This document shows positions 55,334-64,000 of a stretch of 64,000 nucleotides of DNA, piece by piece (position 1 is the stretch's first letter; every line of letters starts with the position of its first letter). The translations under genes and the position numbers were made by a program. This stretch comes from Polaromonas sp. P2-4 (lineage in GTDB: Bacteria; Pseudomonadota; Gammaproteobacteria; Burkholderiales; Burkholderiaceae_C): NCBI GenBank assembly GCA_024703855.1, contig CP087965.1, positions 3,898,001 through 3,962,000 of the forward strand. The letters run 5' to 3'. The notes beneath the pieces are model-generated. The model had not been told where the DNA came from and made no database searches. It worked only from the letters and a program-made list of their open reading frames with translations.

Positions 55334-55776
55334 CCGGTCTGCTTCAGCATCTCCGTGTAGCGGCGCTGCATTTCTTCGGGCGTGACGTCTTCAATGGGGT
55401 GGCCCACATTCCAGCGGTGGCCAAACGGGTCGCGAAAGCTGCCTGAGCGTTCCCCGTAAAACTGGTCTTGCGCGGGCACTTCCAGGGTGGCTCCCGCTTT
55501 CAGCGCCCGCGCAATCACCTCGTCGCAGTTGTCCACATGCAGGTGCAGCGTGACGCCTGCCGGTGCGGCGCTCTCAGGACCTTGGATGCCGTACTCCGGG
55601 AACTCGTCCGAGATCATCAGCGTCGCGCCCTCGAAGTCCAGTTCCGCGTGGCCGATGCGCCCGCTCGGCTCCACCAGCCGAAACTTCTCCGTCACGCCAA
55701 AGACGGTTTTGTAAAACTCAATCGCCGCACCGGCATTTTTGGTGTGCAGGTAAGCGAACAACTCGTGAATAGCCAT
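55330..55776 (-). CDS. VOC (glyoxalase/bleomycin-resistance fold) family protein, PhnB-like
   Basis: 148 residues, intact: MAIHELFAYLHTKNAGAAIEF, DFEGATLMISDEFPEYG, HLHVDNCDEVIARALKAGAT, GSFRDPFGHRWNVG. Two beta-alpha-beta-beta-beta units; the substrate is unknown. GGAGG precedes the ATG at 55776. Its last bases overlap the helicase start. Confidence 0.88.
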   Translation of the reverse strand: MAIHELFAYLHTKNAGAAIEFYKTVFGVTEKFRLVEPSGRIGHAELDFEGATLMISDEFPEYGIQGPESAAPAGVTLHLHVDNCDEVIARALKAGATLEVPAQDQFYGERSGSFRDPFGHRWNVGHPIEDVTPEEMQRRYTEMLKQTG

Positions 55777-55796
55777 GGAGCCTCCAGACAAACAGA

Positions 55797-56095
55797 TCAA
55801 ATGTCAAACGGGTCGAACAGGGGCAGCCTGGCACCCTGAACCCTGGAGTCTAGTGCGCCAGAGCGGCGCTGTCTTGAGCAAAATTGACATGACGTCAGTG
55901 CCTTCTGAAAGCGCTGCACACGGCTGTACACCTTGGGCGTCAGCCCCACGGCCCCTGAAAACAGCCGGATGAACTGGCGATGGTTGTAGCCGGTTTTGGC
56001 CACGGCTTCTTCCACACTGCCATGGTGCTTGAAATGCGCTACTGCAGTCGCGCAACGTCAAAGGCTCAGCGCTGGGCAACTGGAATCTGCCCCAG
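55797..56095 (-). pseudogene. Remnant of an AraC-family regulator
   Basis: Only part of the AraC DNA-binding domain is readable: LTLRDCSSAHFKHHGSVEEA, AVAKTGYNHRQFIRLFSGAVGLTPKVYSRVQRFQKAL in pieces, with a shift near 56038. The N-terminal effector domain and the rest of the gene are missing, and the sequence runs into an unrelated receiver gene at 56105. Unlike the other disrupted genes it lacks whole domains, so it looks like true decay. Confidence 0.6.
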
Positions 56096-56104
56096 GCACC
56101 TTGC

Positions 56105-57092
56105 CTACAGTTTGGCCCAGTCAGAATAAGTGACCAATGCCGGGTGCGGTGCATGGCCAAGCAGTTCGCGCAGCGCGACGCACAGCTCGCTGAGATCGTG
56201 GGCTTTGCTCATGACCAGGGCCGCCCCCTCATCGTGCGCCTTGGCTCTCAGCGCTTCGTTCACGTAGCCCGAAATAATGATCACCGGCAGGTCGGCACGC
56301 AGCCGCTTGACCTGCTTGAGAAATTCGATGCCGGAAGAGCCTGGCAGCCTGTAGTCGCTGACCACCACATCACATCCCAACGGATCCCCCTGAAGGGCAG
56401 CCAGGGCCTCACTTCCGCTTTCATAGCAGGTGACCCGAAAACCGGCATCGGGCAGCGTGTCGCTGACCAGAGAGCGCATGGCTTCATAGTCGTCCACATA
56501 GACGATGTGCTTGATGTGTGAGCCCGACCCGCTGATTGCCGGGGTTTCCAGCGGCAGCGCAGTCGGAAGGTAAATATCAAAAGCGGTTCCCCGGCCTGGT
56601 TCCGGGGACACGGTGATCATGCCCTGGTGCTGGACAATGATGTCGCGTATCTCCACCAGCGGGAGCCGGCGCGCGCTGGAGGGCCTGTCGTCCATCAGCT
56701 TGGGCGCAGGCATCAGCGCATGGAAAGGGCCGGTTGCCACCCGGCTGCTGTTGCTGACGACCAGCCGTGCGTAGCGCCTCGGCGGCAGCCCGCCCCTGCA
56801 ATTTTTCCGCATTGGGGTCCAGCACGACGTCGTCCAGCAGGATATCGCTTATCTCCACAACGATCTGTGTTGACAAGCCCACCATCGAATGCCATGCCAC
56901 GATACAAATGCTCAGCAGCGCTTGCTCCAGCCGATCGGCCTGCGCGCGCACTCGGGGGTGTTCGTGCGGCAACTCAACAGCCAGTTCAAGCTCGCCCGGA
57001 AGCAGGGCACGAAAGCGCTGCAAGGCGCGCATCACAATGGGTTCAAGCTCTTGATTGACCAGCCCTTCGGCTTGCGGAAGGTCAGGATGCAT
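56105..57092 (-). CDS. ATPase-like domain plus C-terminal receiver protein, frame-disrupted
   Basis: About 329 residues. The first two-thirds resembles a histidine-kinase ATP-binding domain without a phosphoacceptor helix (ADRLEQALLSICIVAW, then VEIRDIIVQHQGMITVSPEP, GRGTAFDIYLP). The C-terminal third is a receiver (IVYVDDYEAMRSLVSD, VVVSDYRLPGSSGIEFL, VIIISGYVNEA). An indel near 56775 splits it. It may inherit phosphate or signal from the kinase upstream. Last gene of the chemosensory run. Confidence 0.72.
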
Positions 57093-57263
57093 GGAAGCCT
57101 TTCCGGTGAGCGTGCGAAATGGTGTTTTTCTGCGGCGTCTGCAAGTGCGAGCAGCTTATTCCGCCTGGCGCGCCATGACCGCAGCGTAGGTTTTTTAGCT
57201 TATTGAGTCAATAGTGGGTGATGCGAGTCAGGTAAGTCCGGCGAAGCCTTGGCGCGCATCGGC

Positions 57264-58965
57264 CTATTGCGGCGGGGTAGGCAGCGAAAAACAGAACTCG
57301 GCGCCTTCATTCACCTTGCCTTCAGCCCACACGCGTCCGCCATGGCGCGTCACGACCCGATGGACGATGGCCAGTCCCACACCGGTTCCGTCGAATTCGT
57401 GGGCTTGATGCAGGCGTTGAAATACCTCGAACAGCTGGCCGTAGTGCTCCATGTCGAAGCCGGCGCCATTGTCCCGGACCCGGTACACATTTTCCTTGCC
57501 TTCCGTGTGCCCGTCCACTTCGATCACGGGGTTGGGCGTTTTGCTGCTGTACTTGAGCGCGTTGGAGATCAGGTTCTCCCAAACCTGATACAGCAAGCCG
57601 GGGTCCGCCACGGCCGCCGGCAGTGTGCCCACTTTGATCCTTGGCGCATTGCCGTTGCGCTTGTTCTGCAGTACTTCTTCGATCACCTTGCGCACCAGCT
57701 GGTCCATGTTCACCTCGCCCTTGACGACCGTCTGGCGGGCGAGCTTGGAAAAGGCCAGCAAATCGTCGATCAGCGTGGCCATGCGTTTGGTATTTTTGTG
57801 AATCAAGGAAAAATACCTCGCACCTTTCTCGTCCAGCCGGGCGGCATAAATCTTCTCGAGCATGCTCGTGTAGCCGTCGATCACGATCAGCGGGGAACGC
57901 AGGTCATGCGACACCGAGTAACCGAAGCTTTCCAGTTCCTTGTTGCTGGCTTCGAGGTGAGATGCCCATTCTCCCAACGCGGTGTTCAGGCGTCGAATTT
58001 CCCTGCTCCATTTTCCTTTGCTCGGTGACGTCTTCGGAAATTCCCAGAACGTGGCTCGGCTGGCCATACTCGTCGAACACCGGGACCTTCTTTGTGTGCA
58101 GGATGCGCAAGCCCTTGTCATGCGTGTGAATCGGCTCTTCCAGAATGTCCTCAACCTTGCCATGCGCCAGTACCTCGCGGTCCTTGGCGCTAAAGGCGTC
58201 GGCTTCTTCCTTGGGGAAGAAGTCGTGGACGCTCTTGCCGAGCAATTCCTCGCGTGAGTAGCCCATCAATTTCTCGCCGGCACGGTTGATGCGGACAAAC
58301 CGCAGGTCGACCGCATCCTTCATGGTTATCGCATTGGGAATATTCTCGATGATCGAATCCAGAAAGTAGTTCGCCGACATCAGCTCCGCGGAGCGCTGCT
58401 CCAGGGCTGCTTGGCTTTCGCTGAGTTCCTTGTTGCGCTGGACGGCGGCGGCGTAGGTGGACAAAAGCAGGTTGAGAATCTGCAGGCGATCGGCAGTGAC
58501 GTAATGCCTCTGGCCGTCGAAATCTACTTCCACGCCCATGGTGGCATCCTTTGCCTGGCGGAGTTCGCGATTGATGAGCACGTACTGCACGCGGCTTAGC
58601 AGATAACGCTCGTCGTAAGGCTTGAGGACGAAGTTGTCGGCGCCACACTCCAGTCCGCGGATCACGTCCTGGGGATCGGACATATTGGTGACAAGAATGA
58701 CCGGGATACCGCGAAGGTCGGGGTCCGCCTTGATCCGGCGGGTCAATTCGTAGCCGTCCACTTCCGGCATCACGATGTCGCTGATAATCACCGCGGGCTG
58801 GAACTGGGGCGCTATTTCCAGCGCGATGCGGCCGTCGCTGGCGATGCGCACTTCGTAGTCCTGGTCCTCGAGAATATGCCGCAGCCTCTGCGCCTGCGTA
58901 GGGCTGTCTTCCACGATCAGGATTTTCGCGGGTGAACTGGGCGATGGCGTATTAGGGGTTCCCAT
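57264..58965 (-). CDS. Receiver-PAS-histidine kinase (soluble), frame-disrupted
   Basis: About 566 residues. N-terminal receiver (KILIVEDSPTQAQRLRHIL, VIISDIVMPEVDGYE, KPYDERYLL), a linker helix, a PAS domain (LDSIIENIPNAITMKDAVDL ... MGYSREELLGKSVHDFFP), then a kinase core with H-box SVSHDLRSPLIVIDGYTSML and GVGLAIVHRVVTRHGGRVWAE. One extra base near 58004. No membrane segment. Its ATG at 58965 overlaps cheB by 14 bases. Confidence 0.87.
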
Positions 58966-60042
58966 GATCTGAGCTCCTTGTTATGCAGTTACGGCGGTTA
59001 ACCAGCGTGATCAGCATCTCGGCAATCTTGTCCGCCGGCAGCACATGAGTGGCACCGCCCAGTGCGATGGCGACACCGGGCATGCCATGCACCACTGAGC
59101 TTTTCCTGTCCTGGGCGATGGTGATGGCCCCTTTGTCTTTCATGGCCTTCAACTCGTCGGCGCCGTCCTTGCCCATGCCGGTCAGCAACACGCCCAGCGC
59201 ATTCGGGCCGTACACGTCTGCCAGCGAGCGGAACAAAAACGACACCGCAGGCCGGAGGTGATTCTCCGGCGCCTGTTGGGTCAGGGTAATTGCATCGTCA
59301 CTGCCGACGCCCATGTGGAAATCGTCGGGTGCCAGGTACACATGACCCGGCAGCGGATGGGTCCCGTTGGAAGCGATGTGCGTCTGCAAGCCGGTCGTGT
59401 GATTCAACCAATCGGCCATGCCGGACAGAAATCCTTGCGCAATATGCTGCACCACCAGCAAGGGCACGGGAATGTCCCTCGGCAAGGCCGCAAGAATGGT
59501 CTGCAACACCGGTGGTCCGCCGGTGGACGCGCCGATGCCGATCACCTTGATCTGCGCCTCAGCGCGGCGGCGGTTCCACGGGATACGCCTCAGGCAAAGG
59601 GGCTCGGCGCATGGGCCGTGCGGCGCACGACCTTGACCTCGGACATCAGTTTCACTGTTTCCAGCATGTGCGCGACCATCGCTTCGAAATCGCCACGCTC
59701 TCGATTCAAGGGCTTTTCGACGCAGGCAATGGCACCCGCTTCCAGCGCCTCGAAGGTGAAAACAGTGTCTTGGGTATTTGAAGTGGCACTGCAAATAACG
59801 ATGGGCACTGGTTTCGTCGCCATGATGCGCCGGGTCGCTTCGAAGCCATTGAGGTGCGGCATATGGATGTCCATGAGCACCACATCGGGCTGGTTGCTTT
59901 GGACAAAATCAAACGCGGCCTGGCCATCGCTGACGGCGCCTATGACGCGAATCTGCGGATCCGACTCGAGCAGGTGCACCAGCAGCATGCGTGTCACCGC
60001 CGAGTCCTCGGCCACCAGAACCTTGATTTTCCCGTTGATCAT
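58952..60042 (-). CDS. cheB: Chemotaxis-type protein-glutamate methylesterase CheB, frame-disrupted
   Basis: About 363 residues. Receiver (KVLVAEDSAVTRMLLVHLL, DVVLMDIHMPHLNGFE) followed by the methylesterase domain with the catalytic serine in GIGASTGGPPVLQ, the histidine in VVQHIAQGF and the aspartate in TGMGKDGADE. An indel near 59590 lies in the linker. It demethylates MCP glutamates. A cheR partner is not seen in the window. Confidence 0.9.
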
Positions 60043-60066
60043 AAAAATGTCATGCCTCCCATATCC

Positions 60067-62374
60067 TTAAATCAGCCGCCTTAGCACCTCAAGCAGGTTG
60101 CTCTGATCGAAACTGCTCTTGACGAGGTAGGCATGGGCCCCCACGTCCACGCCGCGCTCGCGGTCCTCCCGCGTTTCCAGCGCCGTTACCAGCACCACCG
60201 GCAATTCCGCCAGCTTCTTGTCGGCGCGAATCCTTTGCGTCAGGTCAAAGCCGTTCAGTCTGGGCATTTCCACATCGGAAACCAGTAGATCGAATTTTTC
60301 GGTGCGCAACAGGGTGAGGGCTTCCATCCCGTCCACCGCTGTTCTGACCTTGTAGCCGGCAGACTCCAGAATGTTTCTGAGCAACATCCGGGAGGTGATG
60401 GAATCCTCGGCGACGAGAACCGTCCTGGCCGCCACCAGCTTCGCGCCAGCCGCAACGCGCAGCGCCACCCCGCCCGCTTTCCGGGCCGACTTGAGCAGGT
60501 CAATCACATTGAGAATGGGCGCCACCTGACCAGAGCCGAGCACCGTGGCACCGGCGATGTTGCGCACGCGCGCCAGCGGTTTGCCCAGGCGTTTGACCAG
60601 TACTTCCTGTTCGTCCAGCACAGCGTCGACCGCAAACGCGATACGCTGATCGGCCGCGCCGAGGACGACAACCGGCGTGCTGGCGGGCAATTCACCGTCG
60701 CTGCACGGGCGGCAGCTCGAGCACCTCGGCCAGCCGCACCAGGGCAATGGCGCGCCCGCCCAACACGATGGTTTCGCGACCTTCCACGGTTTGAACATCG
60801 TCTGCCTTCACGCGTGCCACACGCTCGACGTTGGAGGTGGGAACCACAAACAGCCGACCCTGCGCTTCGACCAGAATTCCCCGAAACGTCGCGAGCATAG
60901 CCGGCAGCACAATGCGAAAACAGCTTCCCCGAGGCGGTTGACTCTCGACCGTGACGGTGCCCCCCAGTTTTTCGGCCTTCTCGCGCACGATCGCCAGGCC
61001 CAGGCCCCGACCGGACAGCCGGGTGATCATCGCGCTGGTGGACACTTCGGCCTGAAAGATCAGTGCCTTCGCCTGTGCGTCGTCCAACTGGCGCGCCTCG
61101 TCCGCCGAGACAAGCCCCTGCTTGATGGCCGACTCCTTGACCTTGGTTGCGTCGATGCCCGCACCGTCGTCGGACACGGAAATTTCCACCTTGCTGCCGC
61201 TCACTTGAGACACGGCGAGCGTGATCGTGGCCCGGGCAGGCTTGCCCAGGCGCTGGCGCGACTGGGGCGTCTCGATACCGTGATCGACGCTGTTGCGCAG
61301 CAAATGAACAAGCGGGTCCTTGATCTCCTCCAGGATGCGTTTGTCGATCTCAATGTCCTCGCCATGGATCACCAAGTCAGCCTCCTTGCCTTGATCGCGG
61401 CACAGGTCGCGCACCAGTTTCGGGAACGATGCCGAAATCGTGGCAAACGGCAACATGAGCAGTTGCTTCGAATCCTCCAGCAGATCGTCCACCAGTTTGC
61501 CGATGGCATAGCGGTCATGCTGCGCCGTCCGCTCCAGGGCCACTGCCTTGCTTTCCACTGTTTTGAAGTAGTCCACGCTCCAATCAAAGAAGTCCAACAC
61601 CCGGGCCAGCCCCGCGGAGGAGTGCCGCTGCGCCAGCATGGCTGGCTGGTCGGACTGCTGGCGCAACTGGCGCGCTTCCGGCTCAACTTCTGCCCAGGCA
61701 TTGCGCCAGGCGTCAAAGCGGCCAGACAGTTCGCGCAAATCGGCCACCCGTTGGTCGGCGGTCAGTTTTGCCATGAGCAATTCCTCGGCCTCCAGCAGCC
61801 GGGATTCCAGTTTAGAAACAGCGACGCGTACGGTTTCTTGCGCTGGCATTTTTTTCGTTGCGACAGACAAAACAGGTGCCACTGCTTCGATAGCAGGCGA
61901 CACTGCCGCTGCCGGGAAGTGGGCATGGGCCGATGGGTCTGCAGCCGCAGACTTCTGGTGGGCCGAAGAAGAAGCGCTTGCGAACGGGCGCAAGGCCTGG
62001 CGCAACAAGGACAAAGCTGGCTGCGCAGCGGGGCCGACGGGCGCGGCCAGCGTCAAGGTGGCGGCATTGAGTACGCGATGCAGCGCATCGAGTGCATCGG
62101 CCGACGGCACGCTATCGAGCCGCTTCCAGCTGACGAACACGTCTTCCAGCGACTGGCACAACAACTCGATCTCGGTGAAGTCCACCGCCCGCGCCGCCCC
62201 CTTTAAACTGTGCGCGGCGCGGAACACCGTCTCCACGATCTGGCTTTGCGCCTTGGCTGAAGGCGGTCTTTCCAGTGCCAGCAAACCGGCCGCGATCGCC
62301 TGCACATGCTCCTCGGCTTCGACCTTGAAGGTCGCCCGGAGTTGCTGGAGAAATTTGTCTTCTTGGGTGTCCAT
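60067..62374 (-). CDS. cheA: CheA-receiver hybrid chemosensory kinase, frame-disrupted
   Basis: About 768 residues. HPt domain with phosphoacceptor histidine (FRAAHSLKGAARAVDF), an Ala/Pro-rich linker, dimerisation/ATPase domain (HLLRNSVDHGIETPQSR, VSDDGAGIDATKV, GRGLGLAIVREKAEKLGG), CheW-like domain (VEAQGRLFVVPTSNVERV) and a C-terminal receiver (TVLVAEDSITSRMLLRNIL, LLVSDVEMPRLNGFD). One indel near 60695. The fused receiver is typical of alternative-function (Wsp/Frz-like) rather than flagellar systems. Confidence 0.9.
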
Positions 62375-62389
62375 GGCGATTGTGGTTGA

Positions 62390-64000
62390 CTACACCTTGT
62401 AGCGCTCGACCATCTGCTTGAGCCGTTGGCCCAGCTCGTCCAGGTTGCGCGCTGCGACCTCCAGCTGCTTGGCGCTGGCCACGTTCTGCGTGCTCGCCTG
62501 TTTGATGCTCTCCATCGCGCCCGCCACCTGGTCCACCCCCACCAACTGCTGCTGGCTCGACGCCGCAATCTGTGTCGCCGCCTGCGCCGCCTCCGTCACG
62601 CTGACAGCCGCCAGTGTCCGGATTGACTCGGCAGCCACTTCGCTCTGCCGGCTGCCGGCCTCCACCGCCTTGCTGCCTTGCTCGGTTGCCAGCACCGCCG
62701 ACGTCGTCGCTTTCTGGATGTCCCCCAGAATGGTGCGCACCTGGTTGGTCGCCTGGCGCGACTGCTCCGCCAGGCTCTTGACCTCTTGCGCCACGACGCC
62801 AAAGCCCTTGCCATGCTCGCCGGCCTTGGCCGCCTCGATGGCCGCGTTAACGGCCAGCAGGTTGGACTGGGCGGCCAGGTCTTCGACGCTCGCCATGATT
62901 CGGCCTATGGCCTGGCTCTGCTCGGACAGCCGCACCATGCTGGCGGCAATCGCTTCCATCTGCTGGCGGATGCGGGTCATGCCGGTCGCCACGTCCTCGG
63001 TGGACTTGCGTCCACTCTGGGCGCTCTGTGCCGCCCTCTGCGCGCTGTCGGACACCAGCTTGGCCTTCTGGCTGGCTACTTGCGCGGTTTGCCGAACCTC
63101 TTCCACCGTGGTGGTGATCTCGCTCACCGCTACAGCCGACTCGCTGGCGTTGGCGGCCAGTTGAGAGGTCGAGGCAACGATCTCGCTGACGGAAGAGGAA
63201 AGCACATTCACTATTTCCTGCGTCTCTTGCATCAGCAAGCGGAGGTTCTCTTCCACCCGCTTGCGCTCGGCAACTTCGGCCTGCAAGACTGCGTTGCCTT
63301 GCCCCAGTTCGTCACGCGAGACAGTTGTCGCCTTCAGCTTTTCCGTCATTTCGTCGAATGCGCGCGACAGATTCCCGATCTCGTCCCTCGCCGTGATGGC
63401 GAGCCGGTGATCCAGGTTGCCTCCACCCACGATTGCAATGCCTTCGTGCAGCTTTGCAAGCGGCCGGGTTACGCTTCCAAGCACCAGAAACAGCGTCGCC
63501 GCGATGACAAACACGACGATGCCGCCGAACGTCACCACCGCAACGCCTGTCCGTTGTTGCGCATCCATGACCCCCGCCCGGCTTCGCTCGGAGAGGCTTA
63601 GCGCGCCGGAAATCATGGCTTGCGCCTTGTTCATGATCTGGCCGGTCAACCGGTTCTCCAGATCCTTGAGTACCACGCCTTTCCCCTTTTCGGTTTCCCT
63701 GTTTTGCTGGTTGGTGGCGAGCTCGGTGAACAGGGCGCTGACGCTTTGATGCGTATGACGGAGGTCGTCCATGGTGGCCGTTTCCTCCTTGCCGGTGAAT
63801 CCCTCTGCGCCTGCGAGCAGCTTCGACAGCGATGCGTGCCTCAGCTCCCACTGGGCCTTAACGCGGTCCTCATGACCCGCTACATACTCCAGCGTGAGGT
63901 ATCTGACGGAGGTGGCCGCATTGAGAATTTCGCCGGCTGCCTCGTTCTTGGTGAGTTCTTGCCTCACCTGCTGCGTTGCCGATAGCAGCACGACGCCGAT
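62390..64000 (-). CDS. Methyl-accepting chemotaxis protein, N-terminus beyond the window
   Basis: At least 533 residues, intact frame. A periplasmic helical sensor region is followed by a membrane helix (VAVVTFGGIVVFVIAATLFLV), HAMP (SVTRPLAKLHEGIAIVGGGN), a coiled coil (VLQAEVAERKRVEENLRLLM) and the signalling domain with the hairpin tip SNLLAVNAAIEAAKAGEHGK. No pentapeptide tether is seen at the C-terminus (LGQRLKQMVERYKV). Sixteen bases precede cheA. The first visible Met codon at 63991 is probably not the true start. Confidence 0.92.
   Translation of the reverse strand: MGVVLLSATQQVRQELTKNEAAGEILNAATSVRYLTLEYVAGHEDRVKAQWELRHASLSKLLAGAEGFTGKEETATMDDLRHTHQSVSALFTELATNQQNRETEKGKGVVLKDLENRLTGQIMNKAQAMISGALSLSERSRAGVMDAQQRTGVAVVTFGGIVVFVIAATLFLVLGSVTRPLAKLHEGIAIVGGGNLDHRLAITARDEIGNLSRAFDEMTEKLKATTVSRDELGQGNAVLQAEVAERKRVEENLRLLMQETQEIVNVLSSSVSEIVASTSQLAANASESAVAVSEITTTVEEVRQTAQVASQKAKLVSDSAQRAAQSAQSGRKSTEDVATGMTRIRQQMEAIAASMVRLSEQSQAIGRIMASVEDLAAQSNLLAVNAAIEAAKAGEHGKGFGVVAQEVKSLAEQSRQATNQVRTILGDIQKATTSAVLATEQGSKAVEAGSRQSEVAAESIRTLAAVSVTEAAQAATQIAASSQQQLVGVDQVAGAMESIKQASTQNVASAKQLEVAARNLDELGQRLKQMVERYKV

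Overview
The window is bacterial chromosome from a betaproteobacterium, most probably a member of the Comamonadaceae close to Polaromonas, Rhodoferax or Acidovorax. The evidence is high GC content, conserved gene orders (lolB-ispE-tRNA-Gln-prs-rplY-pth; hrcA divergent from nadK-recN-rapZ; spoT-rpoZ-gmk-yicC; a kinase/phosphatase pair followed by rph-rdgB-hemW; ureA-ureJ-ureB-ureC-ureE-ureF-ureG), and a roughly 50-bp dispersed repeat with two short hairpins. The placement is inference from gene content; no search was possible.

The most pervasive property is frame disruption. More than 40 indels, many of them one base missing from a run of 5-7 identical bases, split about 30 otherwise well-conserved genes, including essential ones (ftsY, coaD, prs, ispE, gmk, dctA, ureA, cheA). 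A uniform spread over indispensable genes points to sequencing or assembly error rather than decay. Genes are annotated here as whole units, with disruption points noted.

Layout: 0-6.6 kb holds a GntR regulator, two small membrane proteins, ftsY, a pair of M16 peptidases and rsmD. 6.7-14.7 kb holds coaD, a ferredoxin, pth, rplY, prs, tRNA-Gln, ispE, lolB, a TPR protein and mutM. 14.8-25.8 kb holds a dynamin-like GTPase, mutY, rapZ, recN, nadK, hrcA, two tRNAs, greB and spoT. 25.9-32.8 kb holds rpoZ, gmk, yicC, a Ser/Thr kinase and PP2C phosphatase pair, rph, rdgB, hemW and tRNA-Ser. 32.9-38.0 kb is a urease operon on the minus strand with no ureD next to ureA.

38.15-42.75 kb, divergent from urease, carries the most striking system. 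When three indels are read through, one gene encodes an NCS1 nucleobase permease fused to an eight-cysteine module, a membrane-anchored histidine kinase and a receiver. It is followed by, and overlaps, a LuxR-type response regulator. It looks like a transporter-sensor for purines, pyrimidines, allantoin or a related urea precursor, placed to control nitrogen release through urease.

42.8-47.7 kb holds a small conserved protein, a second IF-1, dctA, a glutathione S-transferase, a DUF502 protein and small proteins. 47.9-52.9 kb is an accessory locus: two paralogous YkuD-like proteins with altered catalytic motifs flank an operon of a small Tat-type secreted protein and a glycine-rich repeat protein encoded by minisatellites. 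52.9-55.8 kb holds a nuclease-helicase fusion of the DinG/XPD type and a VOC protein. 55.8-64 kb holds an AraC remnant and a chemosensory cluster on the minus strand (MCP, CheA-receiver hybrid, CheB, receiver-PAS-kinase, and an ATPase-like/receiver protein). The MCP runs off the window.
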